Source: a bacterium
GTDB lineage: Bacteria > SAR324 > XYD2-FULL-50-16
Direction of reading: 5' to 3'
NCBI GenBank assembly: GCA_018830885.1
Contig: JAHJRI010000274.1
Location: 1-60,389, forward strand
Length of the DNA: 60,389 bases
Shown: in pieces, positions 17,496 to 25,408 of the stretch
How positions within the stretch are numbered: position 1 is the stretch's first letter
Layout: every line of letters starts with the position of its first letter
Translations under genes and position numbers: made by a program
Notes under the pieces: generated by a model
Database searches by the model: none
What the model was told of the DNA's origin: nothing
The model's input: the letters and a program-made list of their open reading frames with translations, nothing else

Positions 17496-17639
17496 ATGCC
17501 AAAAAATGCTGAATATCTGATTTATGCATACGGAATCGCTGTCACAGTGATTTCTGTTTATTTCCTGCGGATGATTGTCAAGCTGAGATCTATTCGCCGA
17601 AAAATGAATGAGCTTTCAAACCAACATAAGCATGAATAG
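17496..17639 (+). CDS. ccmD: Heme exporter protein D (CcmD)
   Basis: A 47-codon gene. The product MPKNAEYLIYAYGIAVTVIS begins with the usual CcmD pattern: a short polar start, Tyr-rich entry, one membrane helix, then a basic tail (KLRSIRRKMNEL). CcmD is needed to release holo-CcmE from the CcmABC complex. The end overlaps the start of ccmE by 8 nt, which confirms the identity by context. Preceding bases GGACGTGGTT give a weak ribosome-binding site. Confidence 0.85.
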   Translation: MPKNAEYLIYAYGIAVTVISVYFLRMIVKLRSIRRKMNELSNQHKHE

Positions 17640-18069
17640 AAAGAGTCTGAAATTTGTGATTGGGGGCATTCTTATCGCTGGCGTGATTGTCGGCATCTTT
17701 ATCTCCGTTGGTTCGGAGAATATGACGTACTATTATACCCCGACTGAGGTTCTGGCCCATCCTGAAAAATATGCCGATAAAAAGATTCGCGTCATGGGTC
17801 TGGTTGAGCGGGGATCCATTCAATGGGTTCCGGGTGAGACCAAACTGGTTTTTAAGATCTCCGACGAGGCTGAGCAAATCCTGAAGGTGGAGTATCATGG
17901 TGCCAAACCGGATATGTTTCGAGAGGGTCAAGGTGTTGTTGTTGAAGGCAGCCTGCAGGGGAAAAGTCATCTGGCAGCGACGGTGCTGCTGGTAAAACAC
18001 AACGAAGAGTATAAAGTCTCCAAGCACTCGGAAAATAAGGAAGCCTATCTTAAAACAATGGAGCTTTAG
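17632..18069 (+). CDS. ccmE: Cytochrome c maturation heme chaperone CcmE
   Basis: CcmE is a membrane-anchored periplasmic chaperone that covalently holds heme and passes it to CcmF/H. The 145-residue product has the N-terminal anchor (KFVIGGILIAGVIVGIFISV), YYYTPTEVLAHPEKYADKKIRVMGLVERGS, a beta-barrel body and the heme-binding His in VLLVKHNEEY. Start ATG 17632 overlaps ccmD by 8 nt (translational coupling); an in-frame ATG at 17608 would overlap more and is less conserved. ccmF follows after 132 nt. ccmA, B and C are not in the window just upstream. Confidence 0.95.
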   Translation: MNRKSLKFVIGGILIAGVIVGIFISVGSENMTYYYTPTEVLAHPEKYADKKIRVMGLVERGSIQWVPGETKLVFKISDEAEQILKVEYHGAKPDMFREGQGVVVEGSLQGKSHLAATVLLVKHNEEYKVSKHSENKEAYLKTMEL

Positions 18070-18201
18070 CACAGAGGAATTGTGTCCATGTGCTGCCATA
18101 GTCCCGCATGCAGTTGCTGCGTTGCGGGTCTGGAACCCAGAGTGGCCATTACCAGTCGGATAATGACTGCCGTCGCCCAATAACCCGAACGAAGAATATG
18201 A

Positions 18202-20184
18202 ATGGTTGTCGATATTGGATATTTCTCTCTGCTTTCTGCCCTGGTTCTGGCGGTTTATGCCATTGTTGCCCTATCGGCAGGTATCCGGCGCAACAGTTAT
18301 AATCTGATTCTCTCTGCCCGCTATAGTGCTGTGATTATCCTGGTGCTGGTGGCCCTGGCCTATCTGGCGTTGACATTTGCGTTTTTCAACGATGATTTCA
18401 GTGTTCGCTTTGTTGCAGAACACTCCAGCACGGACCTGCCGGGTTTCTATAAATTCACAGCTGTCTGGGGGGGAATGCATGGGTCTCTGTTGCTCTGGGA
18501 ACTCATTCTCTCGTTTTTTACGGCGACAGTTGCCTTTCGGTACCGGAAATCAAACCAGGAAATTCTGCCCTATACCCTGATTATTCTGAATCTGATCTCG
18601 CTTTTCCTTTTGTTTCTCCTGATTGGCTGGAGCAATCCACTGGCACGGGCGTATCCTGCGCCATTCGAAGGAAATGGGATGAACCCTCTCCTGCAGAATC
18701 CGGGTATGGTTTTTCATCCGCCTTCTCTTTATCTGGGTTATGTTGCCTTCAGTATACCCTTTGCTTTTGCCATGGGTTCTTTGATGAGAGGCAAACTGGA
18801 TAGTCAGTGGATCTTGTCGACACGTCGCTGGACCCTCTTTGCCTGGTTTTTTCTGACCATGGGGATGATCCTCGGAGCGCAATGGGCCTATGTGGAATTG
18901 GGCTGGGGGGGATACTGGGCATGGGATCCTGTTGAGAATGGATCGTTGATGCCCTGGCTGACTGGAACCGCGTTTTTGCATTCGGTGATTGTACAGGAAA
19001 AACGCAACAATCTACGTATTTGGAACATGGTGCTGATTATTGCCACGTTCACACTTTCGATACTGGGCACGTTTATTACGCGTTCAGGTATTTTGAATTC
19101 TGTCCATTCATTTTCAAAATCGAATATCGGCCCGGCTTTTCTGATTTTTATGGTTGTTGTTCTGGTATTTTCGCTTGGGATGCTGTTCTATCGGCAATCT
19201 CTACTGACATCAAAAAGCCAGACGGCCGGTATCATCTGCAAAGAGAACTCCTTTCTTTTGAACAACATAGTCTTTGTGGTCATGTCATTCACGGTCCTAT
19301 ACGGTACCGTATTTCCACTGCTGGCTGAAGCGCTGGCCGATAAAAAACTGTCGATTCAGGCGCCATTTTTTAATACCATTATGGCGCCGGTAGCCATAAT
19401 GACAATTTTATTGATGGGCATCACGCATTTACTGGGATGGAAAAAAACCAGCCTGGCACTGCTCGGAAAAAACGTTTTTGTTCCTCTTCTCCTGGCGATT
19501 ATTTCCATGTCGGGCATCTATTTCCTCCTGGCTCCTCCCTGGCAGATGTCCTTTTTAGGCGGTGCCGCTATTTTTGGAGGATATCTGATTGTGCGGGATT
19601 TGATTCGCTCTCGTCGGATTCGTGATATCGGGATCGAGGCGAAACAAAAAGAAAAAATCGGTCTACGCTTCTTTAAATCATTAGTAAAAGATGGACGCCG
19701 GACGGGCGGGTTAATCATTCACCTGGGGATTGTTGCCATGACAATCGGTGTGTGTGGTGCATTTTTCAATCAGGAAAAGGCATTTACATTCGGTCCGGGT
19801 GATGAAGAAATCGTGGGTCGCTATGTGCTGAAGTTCAAAGAGCTCACCGAGTTCAACAAGAACAACGCCCGTAACGTCGGCGTTGCAGTTGAAATATTCA
19901 AGGGCGGCGAATCCATAGATGTCCTGAAGCCGGTAAAAGCTTTTTATCCAACTTCGTCCCAACCAATGACAGAGGTTGCGATTCGGCATACCGTCGTTGA
20001 AGATCTGTATATCAGTCTGGCATCGATCAACACGGATGGAACGGTCACGCTGAATGTCTATATCAACCCGCTGGTAAATTTTCTATGGGCCAGCACTATT
20101 TTCTTTATTGTCGGATTCGTCTACAGTATGTCGTACAAGCCGGTTCAATTGAGAAAAAAGGAAGCCAGTGTGAGTGGTATTTGA
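18202..20184 (+). CDS. ccmF: Cytochrome c heme lyase subunit CcmF
   Basis: CcmF is the polytopic inner-membrane protein that joins heme from CcmE to apocytochrome CxxCH. The 660-residue protein has many membrane segments, GGMHGSLLLWE, FHPPSLYLGY, and the tryptophan-rich heme-handling motif WGGYWAWDPVEN at residues 235-246. A large C-terminal periplasmic domain precedes a last membrane helix. Start ATG 18202 is preceded by AACGAAGAAT. The 132-nt spacer before it has several short inverted repeats. It is the central gene of the ccm cluster. Confidence 0.97.
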   Translation: MVVDIGYFSLLSALVLAVYAIVALSAGIRRNSYNLILSARYSAVIILVLVALAYLALTFAFFNDDFSVRFVAEHSSTDLPGFYKFTAVWGGMHGSLLLWELILSFFTATVAFRYRKSNQEILPYTLIILNLISLFLLFLLIGWSNPLARAYPAPFEGNGMNPLLQNPGMVFHPPSLYLGYVAFSIPFAFAMGSLMRGKLDSQWILSTRRWTLFAWFFLTMGMILGAQWAYVELGWGGYWAWDPVENGSLMPWLTGTAFLHSVIVQEKRNNLRIWNMVLIIATFTLSILGTFITRSGILNSVHSFSKSNIGPAFLIFMVVVLVFSLGMLFYRQSLLTSKSQTAGIICKENSFLLNNIVFVVMSFTVLYGTVFPLLAEALADKKLSIQAPFFNTIMAPVAIMTILLMGITHLLGWKKTSLALLGKNVFVPLLLAIISMSGIYFLLAPPWQMSFLGGAAIFGGYLIVRDLIRSRRIRDIGIEAKQKEKIGLRFFKSLVKDGRRTGGLIIHLGIVAMTIGVCGAFFNQEKAFTFGPGDEEIVGRYVLKFKELTEFNKNNARNVGVAVEIFKGGESIDVLKPVKAFYPTSSQPMTEVAIRHTVVEDLYISLASINTDGTVTLNVYINPLVNFLWASTIFFIVGFVYSMSYKPVQLRKKEASVSGI

Positions 20185-20304
20185 TTGTGGTATCTTGCAG
20201 CATGGTCAAAGGACTGATCAAGATTCAGGCAATGGTGTGACTCAACCAGGCCGGTTATGTCAAAAAAGTTGAAAATCGATATGGTTGTCATGGTTTAACC
20301 CCGG

Positions 20305-20844
20305 ATGAAGTCCATGAATAGAAAGCTATATTTTCTGTTGGGAATACTTTTCACCATAGGTCTTGTCATCATTCTGATCTATGGATTGTTCTACGCGAGC
20401 CGACCTGGCGAAATTCCGTCGGCCCTGATCAGTCAAAGCGCAAAACCCTTTCAAGCAACGACCTTTGATGGGCAGGCGATTTCCCTGACGCAGTTCCAGG
20501 GGCGTCCGGTCATATTGAATTTTTGGGCGTCCTGGTGCGTTGCCTGTCGACAGGAAGCACACATCATTGAGGCCGCCTATCAGGATTATGGAAAAAGTGG
20601 GGCCGTTTTTATCGGTATTGCCATCAACGACACGCGCGAAGCATCACTGGCCTTTATTCATCGCTATGGTAAAACCTATCTGCTTGCTCCGGATGACAGT
20701 ACAGGAACTATATCCCTTGATTACGGTGTGACAGCAGTTCCCGAGACTTTTCTGATTGATAAAAATGGTGTGATCACCGACAAGATTTTGGGCGCTATTA
20801 CAAGACAGACGATTGACCATTTTCTGGCCGGTCAATTGCAGTAG
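20305..20844 (+). CDS. ccmG: Thioredoxin-like CcmG/DsbE protein
   Basis: A membrane-anchored periplasmic thiol-disulfide protein that reduces apocytochrome c or CcmH. The N-terminal anchor YFLLGILFTIGLVIILIYG is followed by a thioredoxin fold with FWASWCVACRQEA (active Cys78 and Cys81), and the cis-proline loop VTAVPETFLIDKNGVI, typical of CcmG/TlpA. 179 residues. ATG 20305 and ATG 20314 are both possible. Context between ccmF and ccmH fixes the role. Confidence 0.93.
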   Translation: MKSMNRKLYFLLGILFTIGLVIILIYGLFYASRPGEIPSALISQSAKPFQATTFDGQAISLTQFQGRPVILNFWASWCVACRQEAHIIEAAYQDYGKSGAVFIGIAINDTREASLAFIHRYGKTYLLAPDDSTGTISLDYGVTAVPETFLIDKNGVITDKILGAITRQTIDHFLAGQLQ

Positions 20845-20888
20845 ATCTGGCATGGCCAAGTGAGCCTGCCTTGAATCGGATTTTAACC

Positions 20889-21335
20889 ATGAATATCAAA
20901 TCGCTTTATTTTTTTCTGATCGGAATTGCCTGTTTTGGATCGGTCTCCAGTGGAGTGGATCTGGATAACAGGGTAAGGGAGATTGCGCACCAGCTGCGCT
21001 GTCCAACCTGTCAGGCGATGTCCGTCAAGGAGTCGGATGCAGGAATCTCCCTCAACATGAAACAGCGTATTCGTGAGTTGTTGGAGGAAGGGAAATCGGA
21101 AGAGGAGATTCTTCGGTTTTTTGTGGATCGCTATGGTGAATGGATCCTCAGGTCACCCAAAAAGGAAGGTTTCTCATTGCTGCTCTGGACGATGCCCGGA
21201 CTAATCATAGTCATTACAGTGCTGCTGTTGTTTCAATACCTGCGAAAAAAATCACGCATGACGACCATTCCCGATACTCGGCCGCTGTCTGAAGATGAAC
21301 AACGGCAGATTGAGAAGGATCTGAAACGTTTATAA
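20889..21335 (+). CDS. ccmH: Cytochrome c maturation protein CcmH
   Basis: CcmH is the periplasmic thiol-reductase partner of CcmF. The product has a signal sequence or anchor (SLYFFLIGIACFGSV), the signature LRCPTCQ with Cys38 and Cys41, the three-helix bundle region (MKQRIRELLEEGKSEEEILRFFVDRYGEWI), and a C-terminal membrane helix. An in-frame TTG at 20871 is an alternative start adding six residues; ATG 20889 with CGGATTTTAACC seems better. Length 148 residues is normal for the CycL/NrfF-type form. Confidence 0.94.
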   Translation: MNIKSLYFFLIGIACFGSVSSGVDLDNRVREIAHQLRCPTCQAMSVKESDAGISLNMKQRIRELLEEGKSEEEILRFFVDRYGEWILRSPKKEGFSLLLWTMPGLIIVITVLLLFQYLRKKSRMTTIPDTRPLSEDEQRQIEKDLKRL

Positions 21336-21348
21336 ACGAGCCCCCCCC

Positions 21349-21621
21349 ATGCCGGATACCAGTCTGATTATTTCTGCTGTCTTAGCTGTGATTATCTCCT
21401 TTTTGGTGCTGATCAAACCCCTGTTTATGGAGAAACAGTCGCGCTATTTTAAATCGGATTCACAGAATGACACATTCAGTGAATCCCTGTCCGTTCTTGA
21501 GATGATTACGGAACTGAAGGGCGACTATCAAATGGGTAAGGTCTCAAAAGAGGATTATGATACACTGTCGTTGGAGTATAAGCATCGTTATTTGAAAGAA
21601 AAAGCGGGGGAGCAGGGCTGA
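21349..21621 (+). CDS. Short CcmI-like membrane protein
   Basis: A 90-residue protein directly after ccmH (13-nt gap). One N-terminal membrane helix (LIISAVLAVIISFLVLIKPLF) is followed by SLSVLEMITELKGDYQMGKVSKEDYDTLSLEYKHRYL, the pattern found in the N-terminal cytoplasmic loop of CcmI/CycH. The TPR apocytochrome-binding part of full CcmI is absent, so it is a minimal version, or a separate subunit often seen in deltaproteobacterial ccm clusters. Assignment rests on pattern and position. Confidence 0.7.
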   Translation: MPDTSLIISAVLAVIISFLVLIKPLFMEKQSRYFKSDSQNDTFSESLSVLEMITELKGDYQMGKVSKEDYDTLSLEYKHRYLKEKAGEQG

Positions 21622-21646
21622 TTCAGAAACCGACCATAACAGAGAT

Positions 21647-22468
21647 ATGCTGGGAAGACATAAAAAAAAGGTAAATTCAGAGACCAGGCGGTACAGAGGC
21701 AACCTGGTATTTGAGGATGTTGATCAAATGGGCTTACTGGAGGTCGTAGATGACCTGGACCAGAGATCTCTGCATTTCGGTACCTGGGAAAAACAAAGCG
21801 CCATGAGTCTGACCACGCATCATCAACTGATCCTGTCCTATACCAGGGCGATGATGGCAGGGCTTCTGTTTGTCGAGCGGCCTCATTCCATCTTGAATGT
21901 AGGTCTCGGAGGAGGCTCCATTCCTAAATTCTTCATGCATCACTTTCCTGATTGTGAAGTGGATGTTGTAGAAATCAGAGAGAAAGTCGTTGATCTGGCC
22001 TTTAACTATTTTCATCTCCCCCAGGCATCGCTCTTGAATATTTTTATATGTGATATCAAGGAATACTTTCGCACATCAAAAAAAAAGACATACGATATCA
22101 TTGTATTGGACGTTTTTAACAAAGATGGTATCGCCGATTCAATCAAGGGATTCTCATTTATGAGTATCTGTCAGAGTAGACTCAATGATAATGGTGTATT
22201 GATCATCAATCTCTGGAGTGAGCCGGAGCAGATTTATAAAAAAATGGTCTACAATATCTATAAATCCTTCAAAACGCAGGTTATGATCCTGCCGGTTGCG
22301 GATCGGTCAAATCACATCGTGATTGGGATCAACAGACCCGGTCTCAGGTATCAGGAGCATCTCTTAAAAAAGAAAGCCCTCCTTCTGGACGCGGTTTTTC
22401 AAGTCGGCCTTCCGGAGTTGTGTTCCCGTCTCTGTAACTTAAATAAAAGGTTCTTTACCGGTCCATAA
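21647..22468 (+). CDS. Spermidine-synthase-fold protein
   Basis: A Rossmann methyltransferase-fold protein of 273 residues similar to polyamine aminopropyltransferases. Seen: the N-terminal beta part with YRGNLVFEDVDQMGLLEVVDD, the cofactor loop ILNVGLGGGSIPKFF, the acidic strand end VDVVEIREKVVDLA, and the DIIVLDVFNKDG segment matching the catalytic-Asp region. The usual spermidine synthase substrate residues are not all evident, so it may be a SAM-dependent enzyme of other specificity. It is 25 nt downstream of the ccm genes and 13 nt upstream of the aminopeptidase. Confidence 0.8.
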   Translation: MLGRHKKKVNSETRRYRGNLVFEDVDQMGLLEVVDDLDQRSLHFGTWEKQSAMSLTTHHQLILSYTRAMMAGLLFVERPHSILNVGLGGGSIPKFFMHHFPDCEVDVVEIREKVVDLAFNYFHLPQASLLNIFICDIKEYFRTSKKKTYDIIVLDVFNKDGIADSIKGFSFMSICQSRLNDNGVLIINLWSEPEQIYKKMVYNIYKSFKTQVMILPVADRSNHIVIGINRPGLRYQEHLLKKKALLLDAVFQVGLPELCSRLCNLNKRFFTGP

Positions 22469-22481
22469 GAATGGGTCAGGT

Positions 22482-23858
22482 ATGTTGACTTCCCCCCCAA
22501 CCACCAGGCTAAACGGTACGATGGCTAAGAAGACGCAATTCTCAGACAGGTCGAGCATGAAACAGCAGCAGATCCTTAACCAACTGATTCAATTTCTGGT
22601 CGCTTCGCCAACCCCGTTTCATGCCGTCAGATTTATGACGGATTTGCTCGACACCCATGACTACATGGAGCTGATCGAAGCAGACAGGTGGCATCTAAAA
22701 AAAGGGGGTCGCTACTATGTCACCAGAGGCGGTTCATCTCTGATCGCTTTTCGTCTGGGCACAGATGACAATCCGGTGGAAGGCTTGAGTATCGTCGGCG
22801 CCCATACCGATAGTCCGGCACTGAAGATAAAGACGAATCCCCAACTCCGATTTAAAAATTACCTCAATCTGGGCGTCGAAGTCTACGGGTCGCCGATATT
22901 GAATACCTGGTTTGACCGTGATTTGTCGATTGCAGGTCGATTTGCCTATACGGATGCAAATCAACAGACAAAAACTGCACTCATCGATTTTAAAAAGCCG
23001 GTTGCAGTTATCCCGAATCTGCCGATTCATTTGGCGCCAACAGATTCCCAGAACGGGAAAATAAACCGTCAGACAGAGCTGCCGCCGATCCTGATGCAGT
23101 TTGACCCGGATAAAAAAGCAAAGCCAGAGTCATTTCAGGATGTCCTGTCGGCGGAAATAAAAAAACAGCTGCCAGAACTGACGATCAAGCAGGTCGACGA
23201 CTATGACCTCTGTTTCTATGACACGCAGCAACCAGCGATTGTCGGATATCATGATGAATTTCTCTGTGCGGGAAAGCTCGATAACCTGGTCAGCTCCTTT
23301 TCTGGTCTACTGGCGTTGATCGGCTCAAGGGGAACGAAAAGCACCATGCTTGTCTGCAATGATCACGAGGAAATCGGCAGTAATTCATATACAGGTGCTG
23401 CGGGACCTTTTCTGAAATCGGTTTTGGAAAGAGTTCTGAAAAACAGGGAAGACTACTATCGCTCAATGTCACAATCCCTTCTGGTATCAGTAGATAATGC
23501 GCATGGGGTGCATCCCAATTATCCACAGCGATTTGATACAAATAACGGATCGATCTTAAACAAGGGACCGGTGTTAAAAATCAATGCGAATCAGCGTTAC
23601 GCAACGAATGCAGAAACCAGTAGTATGTTTAGGCGGATTTGCCACGAGGCGAAAGTGCCTGTTCAGGAGTTTATCAATCGCAGTGATCTGAATTGTGGGA
23701 GTACAATCGGTCCCATTACGTCAACCAACCTGGGCATCAAGACCATTGATATCGGGGTGCCTACCTTTGCAATGCATTCCATAAGGGAGACCTGCGGTTG
23801 TCAGGATATTGAGTTCCTTTATCGTGCATTGCTCAGTCTGTTCAATTCACCCGCTTAG
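22482..23858 (+). CDS. apeB: M18 family aminopeptidase
   Basis: A zinc aminopeptidase of the M18 (aspartyl aminopeptidase) family that trims N-terminal residues of peptides; forms large tetrahedral assemblies in the cytoplasm. Metal-site motifs are clear: GAHTDSPALKIK (His, Asp), CAGKLDNLVSSF (Asp), NDHEEIGSNSYTGA (Glu pair), DNAHGVHPNYPQRFD, and FAMHSIRETCG with the last His. The protein is 458 residues from ATG 22482; ATG 22521 and ATG 22557 are possible and would still give a complete enzyme. It ends the plus-strand run; gcvH is convergent 39 nt away. Confidence 0.93.
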   Translation: MLTSPPTTRLNGTMAKKTQFSDRSSMKQQQILNQLIQFLVASPTPFHAVRFMTDLLDTHDYMELIEADRWHLKKGGRYYVTRGGSSLIAFRLGTDDNPVEGLSIVGAHTDSPALKIKTNPQLRFKNYLNLGVEVYGSPILNTWFDRDLSIAGRFAYTDANQQTKTALIDFKKPVAVIPNLPIHLAPTDSQNGKINRQTELPPILMQFDPDKKAKPESFQDVLSAEIKKQLPELTIKQVDDYDLCFYDTQQPAIVGYHDEFLCAGKLDNLVSSFSGLLALIGSRGTKSTMLVCNDHEEIGSNSYTGAAGPFLKSVLERVLKNREDYYRSMSQSLLVSVDNAHGVHPNYPQRFDTNNGSILNKGPVLKINANQRYATNAETSSMFRRICHEAKVPVQEFINRSDLNCGSTIGPITSTNLGIKTIDIGVPTFAMHSIRETCGCQDIEFLYRALLSLFNSPA

Positions 23859-23897
23859 CCTCCAAAGCGCCATTGGCACATGCTGCCCTTGTCAAAC

Positions 23898-24287
23898 CTA
23901 TTTCTTTTTCTTTGTCAATTCGAGATACTCTTCTTCATCTAATAAGTCAGCCTGGCTGATTTCGCCCGGATCAATCTGAAGTTTAACGATCCAACCGTTG
24001 TCGTAAGGTTCTGTATTTACCAGTTCTGGTTCTTCCACCAGTGCCAGATTGACTTCGATGACCTCTCCGGAGATCGGACAGTAAATCTCAGATACCGTTT
24101 TAACCGATTCAATATTTCCGACGACCTCTCCTGACTCGACAATGGTCCCTACTTCTGGAAGTTCAACATAAACAATGTCGGTTAACGCATCCTGGGCATA
24201 ATCTGTAATTCCAATCGTGACAATATCCCCGTCGATGCTTAACCATTCATGTTCATCAGTATAGAGCAATTCACTTCTCACTTCCAT
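23898..24287 (-). CDS. gcvH: Glycine cleavage system H protein
   Basis: GcvH carries the lipoyl group that shuttles the aminomethyl intermediate between GcvP, GcvT and the dehydrogenase. The 129-residue product shows YTDEHEWLSIDGDIVTIGITDYAQ and the lipoylation site ESVKTVSEIY (Lys63), with NTEPYDNGWIVKL near the end. ATG 24287 has AGGAGAAAAA upstream. None of gcvT, gcvP or lipoyl ligase genes is nearby, so it is a lone copy. It could serve glycine cleavage or, as in some bacteria, lipoate transfer or other H-like roles. No glycine riboswitch was recognised upstream. Confidence 0.95.
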   Translation of the reverse strand: MEVRSELLYTDEHEWLSIDGDIVTIGITDYAQDALTDIVYVELPEVGTIVESGEVVGNIESVKTVSEIYCPISGEVIEVNLALVEEPELVNTEPYDNGWIVKLQIDPGEISQADLLDEEEYLELTKKKK

Positions 24288-24952
24288 TTTTTCTCCTAAT
24301 AAGTAATTGGCTGCACCCGAAAGGATTGAAGCCTGTTCTGTTCATCAAACAATAGCAATAACTTGGATGACGGGAGGGTCATCGGTGTTATCAGACAACG
24401 GGTTTTTATAATGGCTGAAATTTCGATATTACAGATAGTTAAGCAGAGAGGTCCCGTTTTTTGAGACCGCTGCATACTTATTTAAGGATATTAAAAAGGA
24501 ACAAAAATAATTTTGCAATAGAAATATGTGAAAAACGGAAAAAAAACAATCCTGCTGTTTTATGTATTTTATTTGTAGATTTTAATGCTGCATTAAAAAT
24601 ATACGTTTTCTGCAGTTTTTATAAGGTCCATTGATGTTTTTTGCTGTTTTGCTACCAATAGGCTGATTTCCATAGACGCAACCTTAATGTTTATAAGCCC
24701 TTGTCAGCATCCCCGAAAAATTCACAAAAAGCTCTAAAAACAGACAAAGGGAAATCTGTTTGCAAATCCGGGGCTTTTATGGAATAGTTTCGGTGCAGCT
24801 TTTTGCGTGAGGTTCCAGCGATGTCCGACTTTAGCACGTTAACAGGGATGGTTTAAAAAAATACAATAGAGGTTTGATGAGAAAAGATAATTTGCTATAT
24901 CAGGTAGATTTGCAAGTCATGCTGATAGCCTTTTGCAGACCTAAGGCACTAT

Positions 24953-25162
24953 TTAATATGCCGATTTGTGATAGCCAACCATATACTCTGAAAAAAGAGC
25001 AGCGAGAATGGTGCCGCTAGAAATCAGCCATATGGTGGCCATGGGTAAAGTTCTGCTGAACTTGACGCGTCTCGGCGCTTTGTACCGTGCTGCAAAGAAA
25101 TCGATGCAGGTTTTGCGCGCCCGCAAAAAACCAATCAGGGTTCGTTGATAATTCTTGACCAT
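24953..25162 (-). CDS. Possible small membrane protein
   Basis: A 69-codon ATG frame with an Arg/Lys-rich first half (LRARKTCIDFFAARYKAPRRVK) and one membrane-like segment (ATIWLISSGTILAALFSEYMV). No ribosome-binding site and no known family. It is kept because the composition changes from AT-rich to coding-like exactly here. Confidence 0.3.
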   Translation of the reverse strand: MVKNYQRTLIGFLRARKTCIDFFAARYKAPRRVKFSRTLPMATIWLISSGTILAALFSEYMVGYHKSAY

Positions 25163-25214
25163 TGGTTTTGGGTTGCACCAATGAAGTTACCATGCCTTTT
25201 TGTACTAGTCGTTT

Positions 25215-25391
25215 ATGCTTTTAACAGGGTGTGCAGAATATACCTGCGCATCCTGTAAAACCCATTACTGGAAGAGTCAGTATTATTTCAGGTCGCTTTG
25301 GAAAATGTGGGAAATTTACTTGTCAAGCAATGACTGTCGTGTGGAGGAATATGATGGCGGTCGCTTGGATTTGTCTGGAAAGGAAAATTAA
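25215..25391 (+). CDS. Possible Cys-rich 58-residue protein
   Basis: An ATG frame ending 17 nt before the glutamate-synthase-like gene. The product has CAEYTCASCKTHYWK, many aromatic residues and an acidic end (CRVEEYDGGRLDLSGKEN). The C-x4-C-x2-C cluster and the reading-frame position suggest a real small metal-binding protein or a remnant. The ATG lacks a good ribosome-binding site. Another frame of similar length overlaps it, so confidence is low. Confidence 0.3.
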   Translation: MLLTGCAEYTCASCKTHYWKSQYYFRSLWKMWEIYLSSNDCRVEEYDGGRLDLSGKEN

Positions 25392-25408
25392 TTGCCTATG
25401 GAGGAAAT

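Larger units (their letters stand above)
24288..25408. other. 1.1-kb AT-rich intergenic region
   Basis: The first 600 nt are strikingly AT-rich compared with the surrounding genes. It holds a palindrome TTTTAATGC-T-GCATTAAAA (24580-24598) and a nested hairpin at 24727-24778, in which AAAAGC/GCTTTT encloses AACAGA/TCTGTT. The second half contains two small possible genes, listed separately. gcvH promoters must lie at its left end. Nothing else was recognised; possible remnants of a lost gene or an RNA gene. Confidence 0.4.

Noticed and set aside
24288-24600. Glycine riboswitch upstream of gcvH
   Set aside because: The conserved aptamer segments were not found on the minus strand.
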